From assembly GCA_022560025.1 (NCBI GenBank), contig JAFISE010000385.1:1-11234 (forward strand): a stretch of 11,234 bases of DNA, in the 5' to 3' direction. Both the position numbers and the translations under genes were made by a program. The DNA is from Stagonosporopsis chrysanthemi (taxonomy: Eukaryota > Ascomycota > Dothideomycetes > Pleosporales > Didymellaceae). Under the pieces are notes generated by a model. The model saw only the letters and a program-made list of their open reading frames with translations, searched no databases and was not told where the DNA came from. Within the stretch, counting starts at the first letter, position 1; each line of letters begins with the position of its first letter. This document shows, piece after piece, positions 6,456 to 11,234 of the stretch.

Positions 6456-8313
6456 ATGCGCTTCTTCAACATCTCTTCTCTAGCAGCTCTGCTGAGCGTC
6501 TCCAACGCGTTACCCACTAGCAGGGTCGTTTTCGAAAAGATTGATAGTAGCCCTCAGGGGTGGGTTGTTGACCCGTCCTCCGCACTTGATAAAGATACCA
6601 CTACCATCACGCTCAAGATTCACCTCGTGAATCAAAAAATAGATGAGTTTCACAAAGTCGCACTGGAAGTAAGTCATCAAAGTCCCTTGCGGCCAGAATG
6701 AAGCTCCTGGACTGAAAAAAGATAGATCGCTACGCCCGGTAGCCCCCAGTACGGCAATCATCTTGATCAGGACCAAATCTCAGCAATGACAGCACCTAGA
6801 GAGGAGTCTGTAAGCCTTGTCAAAGATTGGCTTGAAATCGAGATACCCAGTGCCAAGGTGTCCCTGACGGGCGAGTACTTCACTGTGGAAGGTAATGTGA
6901 ATGCTATTGAAAAGCTTCTGAAGACAACGTATAGCACCTATGGTAGGGAGATACTACCCATGTTTTGTCGAATCTGGACTGACCTGATTGACTTGAAAAG
7001 TGAACGAGGAAACAAAGGCACGTGCGCTACGAACACTGGAGTACAGCATTCCTTCAGCGCTCGTTGGTCACCTAGACATGATCCAGCCTACTACATACTT
7101 CGGCATCAGGCAACTCCGATCGACTGTTTCCGAGCACCACGTAATCGACAAGAGCGAGGTCCACATCGATGCAGCACAGGCTGTGACAGGTTGTACTGGC
7201 ACCCGTATCACGCCTACTTGTCTTGCCAACCTATACAACTTCGCGAACGCAAAAAACCAGAGCACGGGTCTTCTTGGAGTTGCAGGCTTCCTTGAGGAAT
7301 ATGCCATCAAATCCGATTTCACTTCCTTCCTCTCCAGCTATGCCTATTTCAGCAACAAGGCAAAGTCTTTTTCATGTACAGGAGTCAACGGTGGGACTTG
7401 CCCGGCATCACCGGCAGGTATTGAGGCCAACCTAGACGTCCAGTACGCGGGAAGCATTTCAAGCTCTGTACCGATGACGTACTACAGCACGGCTGGCCGT
7501 GGACAGTTCCTAGGAAGCGGTAGTAACACCAATGAGCCGTATCTCGAGTTTTTGAACTATCTCCTGGCTCTTCCAGCGGCCTCGCTTCCAAACACGCTAT
7601 CCATCTCGTATGGTGACGACGAAAGTACTGTACCCCTCTCTTATGCGACAAACGTGTGCAATCTGTTTTCCCAACTAGGAGCCCGCGGTGTTTCCATCCT
7701 CATCTCTTCTGGTGACTCTGGCGTGGGTACCACATGCAAGGTCAACGGTAAGAGTTCCTTCACGACTGCTTTTCCAGCGAGTTGCCCATGGGTCACCACT
7801 GTGGGTGGCACTACCGGAAACTCCCCTGAGAGCGCCTGGTCATCCGGTGGCGGTGGTTTCTCCGAGGTTTTTGGGCGACCGGACTATCAGAATGCAACCG
7901 TCAACAAGTGGCTCACGAGCGACACAAGCCATAGCGCGGTGGCAATGTACTTTAACTCTTCCGGACGCGCCTATCCAGACATCTCCGCGCAGGCTACGAA
8001 CTTCGTTATTGTGGCCTCTGGGTCCGCACAGTCTGTGTCAGGCACCTCTTGCTCTGCACCGACCACTGCAGGTATCTTCCAGCTCTTGAACAGCGCTCGA
8101 ATCGCTTCTGGAAAGAAAGGCCTTGGTTTTCTGAACCCATGGCTGTATAACACTGCGAGCACTGGTTTCACAGACATTAAGAACGGCAAGATCGGCGGAT
8201 GCAGCGGTGTTATTTCTGGAGCAGGGTTCAGTGCTGTTACTGGGTGGGATCCTGCTACAGGTCTCGGCACGCCTAATTATCAGACTTTGCTCGCCTTTGC
8301 GACTTCTACATAA
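6456..8313 (+). CDS. Secreted sedolisin (S53 family, tripeptidyl-peptidase type), three exons, 580 residues
   Basis: Exons 6456-6668, 6726-6942 and 7001-8313 join to one 1743-nt frame. Residues 1-19 are a signal peptide (MRFFNISSLAALLSVSNA, LPT following). Residues 20 to about 195 are the propeptide (SPQYGNHL, TAPREESV, TTYSTY, then IQPTTYFG). The catalytic domain follows TPTCLANLYNF. The Glu-x3-Asp pair is E285/D289 (GIEANLD), the oxyanion Asp is D382 (SSGDSG), and the nucleophile is S493 (SGTSCSAP). Calcium-site residues include D535 (FTDIKNG) and D560 (GWDPATGLGTPN). Sedolisins are acid-active serine-carboxyl peptidases, and the fungal tripeptidyl group releases N-terminal tripeptides from proteins outside the cell. 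Length, order and all key residues are normal, so it should be functional. Details are slightly unusual: Cys follows the nucleophile where Ala is common, and the codon spanning exons 2 and 3 gives Val144. The start fits the signal peptide; the ATG 81 nt upstream in frame would hide it and overlap the TATA box. Confidence 0.93.
6669..6725 (+). other. Intron 1 of the sedolisin gene
   Basis: GTAAGT donor and ATAG acceptor, 57 nt, phase 0. Removing it joins HKVALE to IATPGSPQYGNHL, the conserved propeptide sequence. Unspliced, the frame stops inside the intron. Confidence 0.9.
6943..7000 (+). other. Intron 2 of the sedolisin gene
   Basis: GTAGGG donor, a CTGAC within the last 25 nt and an AAAG acceptor, 58 nt, phase 1. 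Removal joins LLKTTYSTY to NEETKARALRTLEYS as in other family members, through a split Val codon. Reading through shifts the remaining 1.3 kb out of frame. Confidence 0.85.
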
Positions 8314-8402
8314 AACCTTTGTCGCACAATTAGCTACTAGCTAGACTGTATAGCTTAATACTTAGGTAAGCTACAAGCGACTAAGTACTAGGTAAGATAT
8401 AT

Positions 8403-8450
8403 AACTCGTTTTAAGCCTATTGAATATATGAAGCCTATTGAACCCGAGTT
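8403..8450. repeat. Direct repeat AAGCCTATTGAA x2 inside an AACTCG/CGAGTT inverted repeat
   Basis: AAGCCTATTGAA occurs at 8413-8424 and 8431-8442 (period 18), framed by AACTCG at 8403-8408 and CGAGTT at 8445-8450. It covers the last codons and stop of the carbonic anhydrase relic and lies in the convergent gap after the sedolisin. The function is unknown; a small insertion or duplication is possible. Confidence 0.5.
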
Positions 8451-8860
8451 AAGCTGCCATTTGTAACGTCAAATATAAAGCCCTGGGCCTTTTCCGCCAG
8501 ATCCTTTGGCACAAGAGGTGATTCCTTTAGTAGCGCAAGATCGCTGCGAACACTATTCTCGAGCCTGTTCACAAGTTAGCTAATCTTGAGTTTGCTTTGA
8601 GACATCTTCTAGCACGATGTAAGAAAGTCAAGAGAAGGGTAGCCATACTCATCGATCGCCGAGAAATACGTTGCGTCAATAAGCTTGTCATGGCCAGGCC
8701 CAATCTCAGCCTTAAGTTTTGTTTTCATTTCTTCCTCGGTATAACGCAAGCAACCGCAGTCAGTGTGATGCATGACCAGGACCTCATCAAGCCCGACGAT
8801 AACGCGGAGGATAGCGATGTCCGCAAGCGCGGTACGAACGCGGCCTCCTAAAGCTGTGTT
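8435..8860 (-). pseudogene. Beta-class carbonic anhydrase, 5'-truncated pseudogene
   Basis: One minus-strand frame gives the C-terminal two thirds of a beta-carbonic anhydrase, the zinc enzyme that interconverts carbon dioxide and bicarbonate. In order it shows GGRVRTALADIAI, then VLVMHHTDCGCL, with the His-x2-Cys zinc ligands, then RYTEEEMKTKL. Near the end SVRSDLALLKESPLVPKDL precedes GFIFDV and SLTRV, the usual C-terminal strand. A TAG at 8609-8611 and a TAA at 8576-8578 interrupt it; the latter fits a CAA-to-TAA change. The natural-looking stop is at 8435-8437. The first zinc ligand region (Cys-x-Asp-x-Arg) should lie just past 8860, but the sequence there turns AT-rich and no match is seen, so the 5' end is deleted or destroyed. 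It is convergent with the sedolisin, 121 nt from its stop. It cannot make active enzyme. Confidence 0.85.
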
Positions 8861-9340
8861 AGATTACACTAAGATAGACACTTAGAGACTATTAATAACC
8901 TACCTAATTTAGATACAATCTTAATATTAGGCACTACTACAAGACCTACTACTTAGTCTTAGAACTAATTAGAGGCTAGACGCTCTTAGAGCTCTGTATT
9001 AGTATAACTATCTCTTGCTAATAATAGATCTAATTTAGAGCTATCCTACTATAATCTCTTAGAAGAGATAGCCTAACTATAGTAGGAACTTACTTAGTTA
9101 CGTGCTAGTCTTACTCTAGCAGATTGCCTCCTACTTACAATAGAAACACTACTAATAGGTATACTGTATTAATCTACTATAAGGCAGCTATTAGAAGCTA
9201 GCTTAGTACTTATAGTATATAAGAAGCTCTCTAAAAAGACCTTTAATATTAAGGTTCTTACTAATAAAAGTAACTATACTTTTAAGTAATAATATACTTT
9301 TATTTAAGACTAACTTAATATTAATATAGACTACTATTAG
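8861..9340. other. AT-rich leader of the retrotransposon block, no LTR identified
   Basis: Composition changes sharply at about 8860 to TA-rich sequence with stops in every frame. By position this should hold the 5' LTR and leader of the Ty3/gypsy element that follows, but I could not identify LTR ends, a primer-binding site or target duplication. A strong foldback lies at 9044-9087. Confidence 0.5.
9044..9087. repeat. Two-step perfect inverted repeat (hairpin)
   Basis: The outer arms TCCTACTATA (9044-9053) and TATAGTAGGA (9078-9087) are exact reverse complements. The inner arms ATCTCTT (9054-9060) and AAGAGAT (9063-9069) are too, with AG as loop and an 8-nt bulge at 9070-9077. It lies in the presumed LTR or leader part of the retrotransposon. 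Confidence 0.6.
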
Positions 9341-10006
9341 AGTATATATACCTATATAGCCTTTGTCTAGAGTTATATATCTAGATTAGCTAAAGAATAC
9401 TTAGAACCTTAGTATCTCTCTAATAACAAGTTAGACTGTTTTTATACTATAGAAGAGATAATTACGCTCTTTAAGATATACTTTGTTACTAGAAACAAGC
9501 AGGCAGAAAGCTAAGCAGCCTTTAATTAACTCTAAATAGAGAAATTAGAAGCTTTCTTTACTTTTAAAAGCTACTTTCTTAGTATAGCTATTAAAGAAAA
9601 GGTACCTTAATTAGAGTAGTTTTACTATATATAGACTAAAATCTCTCTAAGTATTTAAGTACCTAATCTAAGTTTTAAGCAGTAATAGTATAATTTCTTT
9701 TTTTAAATAGTAGAACACTTAACTACTTATAATATAGAAAGAAAGAACAACTCTACTATACTAATCTATACTGTTTTGCAACCCTTAAGATTAATAAGAA
9801 CTTACTAGTTAGATACAAAATAAAGCTCTATTATAATAAGTTAATAAGATTACTTTTTTTTTAGCTAATCTACTTACTTTGCCTAGAGTACCTTTGTACT
9901 CTACTAACTCTTTAATATACCTATACCTAAAAAGAATATAACTCTAAGAGCTTGCTATAACTATAGAAAGCTAGAACACTTTACTAAAGATTATATAGTA
10001 CTTTAT
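9341..10006 (+). pseudogene. Ty3/gypsy gag with mutated CCHC zinc knuckle
   Basis: In one frame the sequence gives RLAKEYLEP (9383-9409), IEEIITLFKIYFVTRN, AAFN with stops, IEKLEAFFTFKSYFLS, VPNLSFKQ and VEHLTTYNIERKN (9710-9748), the pattern of retrotransposon gag domains in fungal Ty3/gypsy elements. The knuckle at 9953-9994 reads CYNYRKLEHFTKDY. Its spacing is exactly C-x2-C-x4-H-x4-C, but the second and third cysteines are Tyr, which follows from G-to-A change of TGC or TGT. At least nine TAA or TAG stops interrupt the frame, and none is TGA. Gag would have formed the particle shell and bound the RNA. It is inactive. Confidence 0.85.
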
Positions 10007-10320
10007 ATATATAAAATTAAGGTAGAATAGAAAGACTTTATTAATACTAAAAAAGACTTTAACAAGACTATTACAATCTCTATAGAAAATAGTCCTGCCT
10101 AAGAAGATTATTTTACTTTAGCCTAAACTAATATAATCTATCTAATCTCTTACTATTTTATTTATTTAATAGTTTTTATTTCTTTACCTTTACTATTCTT
10201 TGCAACTAAAAGCTTAGTGTTTAACTCTACTTCTTAGTTAATACTAGCGCCTGAGGATTTTTATTTTTAAACTCTAATATTACATATTATATCTTTACTT
10301 TGCTTTATAAACCTATCTAA

Positions 10321-10539
10321 AAGCTACTTTTCTTAATTTAGGTTAAAGGTTTCTAGAATTAAATTACCTTTATTATAACCTAGTATATATAGTTACACTT
10401 TATAGTTAACAGCTAAAAGGTATATAACTGCCTTTCTATTATTATAGACCTTAGATTATAAGACTATATTATTAGAATTAAGTAGTTAAAGTGTTTTAAG
10501 CTACAAGTTAATATAGATAAGTCTTAGTTAATATAGCCT
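10321..10539 (+). pseudogene. Ty3/gypsy aspartic protease, C-terminal part, RIP-inactivated
   Basis: In the frame of 10393 the sequence reads LHFIVNS, stop, KVYNCLSIIIDLRL, stop, DYIIRIK, then FKLQVNIDKS and LI-stop-P near 10539. This fits the end of a Ty3/gypsy retropepsin: a Leu-Gly-x-x-Asp-x-Ile-Ile-Gly-like segment followed by an Asp-x-x-x-x-Leu-x-Trp-Pro end. Conserved Gly and Trp codons are changed to Arg, Lys or stop, as G-to-A change would do. The N-terminal Asp-Ser/Thr-Gly active site is not identifiable. This frame is one step back (-1) from gag. Confidence 0.65.
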
Positions 10540-11028
10540 GCTAAATACCTTTAATTATATAATCTTGCGCTACTTCTATTAATAAGTTTGTAACAACTCC
10601 TTAGAAAAGGCAAAGCCTAATAGAATATAGAGTAACAAAATACTCTATAGAAATAAAAAAAGTATTAGCAATAATATAGCTTTAGTATAACTATTTAATA
10701 TATAAAAAGTATATTAAGGTTGCTTAAGTTTTGTTTATAACCTCTAGTACTACTTAACAAAGTAGTAAACACTTTTATAACTAGTCTAACTTAAGTTGCT
10801 ACTATTACTATACTTTTAGCTAAAACTTTCTACTTCTTAATAAAGAAACTACAAAACAAGTTTTTTATAACTAATCTATATAAGATAAATTATATTATAA
10901 AAGAGAAGTATAACTAAGATAACCTTAATAATACTTAACTAATTTAAGAACACTTACTAGCTTAATACTCTTAGTATACTAATATATTTAGTAATGTAGA
11001 AGCTAAAAGCTTTCTAGAATACTACTTT

Positions 11029-11234
11029 TACAACTACAGAATTGTTTTAAAAGAACTCTTACTAAACTATTACTTTTTTTTATATAAACAGAACTTAAAA
11101 ACACTTAAAGCTTTTAAGAAGTTTATATAAGAAAAGCTACACTATAGTTAGATTAAATACAGCTAAAGCCTATTTATATTACTTATACTATATATATAAA
11201 AACTAAATAAAAGCCTATATATCTATATAGACTA
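11029..11234 (+). pseudogene. Ty3/gypsy reverse transcriptase, N-terminal part, runs off window
   Basis: In the protease frame the sequence reads YNYRIVLKE, then LYKQNLKTLKAFKKFI, stop, EKLHYS, stop, IKYS, stop, SLFILLILYI, and ends SLYIYID at the window edge. This follows the start of Ty3/gypsy reverse transcriptases: a Pro-Leu-Tyr segment, a Leu-x2-hydrophobic helix, Ile-x-Pro-Ser-x-Ser-Pro, and a strand ending Leu-Arg-hydrophobic-Cys-hydrophobic-Asp. The catalytic YxDD lies beyond the window. Stops are TAA or TAG only. Confidence 0.8.

Larger units (their letters stand above)
9341..11234 (+). mobile_element. Ty3/gypsy LTR retrotransposon internal region, RIP-degraded, cut by window end
   Basis: The order gag, CCHC knuckle, protease, reverse transcriptase is read along the + strand, as in Ty3/gypsy elements. 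Gag lies in one frame (9383 phase) and protease plus reverse transcriptase in another (10393 phase). All internal stops read are TAA or TAG, the mark of CpA to TpA change, and long parts need no indel. The element continues past 11234, so integrase and the 3' LTR are not seen. Orientation is away from the host genes. Confidence 0.85.

Noticed and set aside
6786..7295. Single-exon 169-codon frame within the sedolisin locus
   Set aside because: It is exon 2 read through intron 2 into the wrong frame; family similarity ends at the donor site at 6943.
7385..8270. Antisense and alternative-frame open stretches inside the sedolisin exon
   Set aside because: They are shadows of a long conserved coding exon; none has recognisable protein text.
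7000..8313. Separate gene starting with GTG at 7000
   Set aside because: It is exon 3 of the sedolisin; the propeptide in exons 1 and 2 joins it through a phase 1 intron.
8418..8448. GGTTCAATAGG on the minus strand, like a tRNA T-arm
   Set aside because: The flanking bases do not pair as a T stem, and no acceptor or anticodon arm can be drawn.
8597..8851. 84-codon plus-strand open frame
   Set aside because: The opposite strand carries clear beta-carbonic anhydrase similarity; the plus frame is its shadow.
9341..11234. Possible stop-codon reassignment, given readable protein text full of TAA and TAG
   Set aside because: The host genes nearby use TAA as a normal stop, and the stops sit where RIP would change CAA, CAG or TGG codons. 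Mutation explains it better than a variant code.
1..11234. CRISPR array, rRNA, tRNA or bacterial-type operon
   Set aside because: No regularly spaced repeats, no rRNA text, no tRNA fold and no ribosome-binding-site spacing were seen. Short introns show a eukaryotic genome.

Overview
The window reads as nuclear DNA of a filamentous ascomycete (Pezizomycotina; a Dothideomycete is my best guess, from general resemblance only). The signs are GT-AG introns of 49-58 nt, a fungal-type sedolisin with a signal peptide, a fungal-specific transcription factor domain, and a sharp split between AT-rich blocks and a GC-balanced island. Recognisable transposon proteins in the AT-rich blocks are riddled with TAA and TAG but no TGA. 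That is what repeat-induced point mutation (RIP, CpA to TpA) leaves.

Layout. Bases 1 to about 1160 are a RIP-degraded DNA transposon; the C-terminal part of a pogo/DDE_1-type transposase can be read on the + strand. About 1177-2762 is a broken fungal-specific transcription factor gene (+) with two recognisable introns but at least three frame breaks and two unexpected stops. About 2763-4560 holds no gene I can assign, only short protein-like open stretches. 4683-5135 (+) encodes an intact 150-residue, cysteine-free small secreted protein. 5136-6455 is intergenic, with one unassigned minus-strand open frame carrying a Cys-x2-Cys motif. 6456-8313 (+) is an intact three-exon secreted sedolisin (S53 tripeptidyl-peptidase type, 580 residues) with all catalytic residues. 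8435-8860 (-) is a 5'-truncated beta-carbonic anhydrase pseudogene with two in-frame stops, convergent with the sedolisin. From about 8861 to the end the sequence is AT-rich again and holds a RIP-degraded Ty3/gypsy element (+): gag with a ruined CCHC knuckle, the protease C-terminal part, and the start of reverse transcriptase running off the window.

Together this is a small island of host genes between two RIP-silenced transposons. The two intact genes are both secreted; the two host genes next to the AT-rich blocks are both broken. That pattern suits a fast-evolving accessory or effector-type compartment. I see no CRISPR array, tRNA, rRNA or clearly novel multi-gene system.
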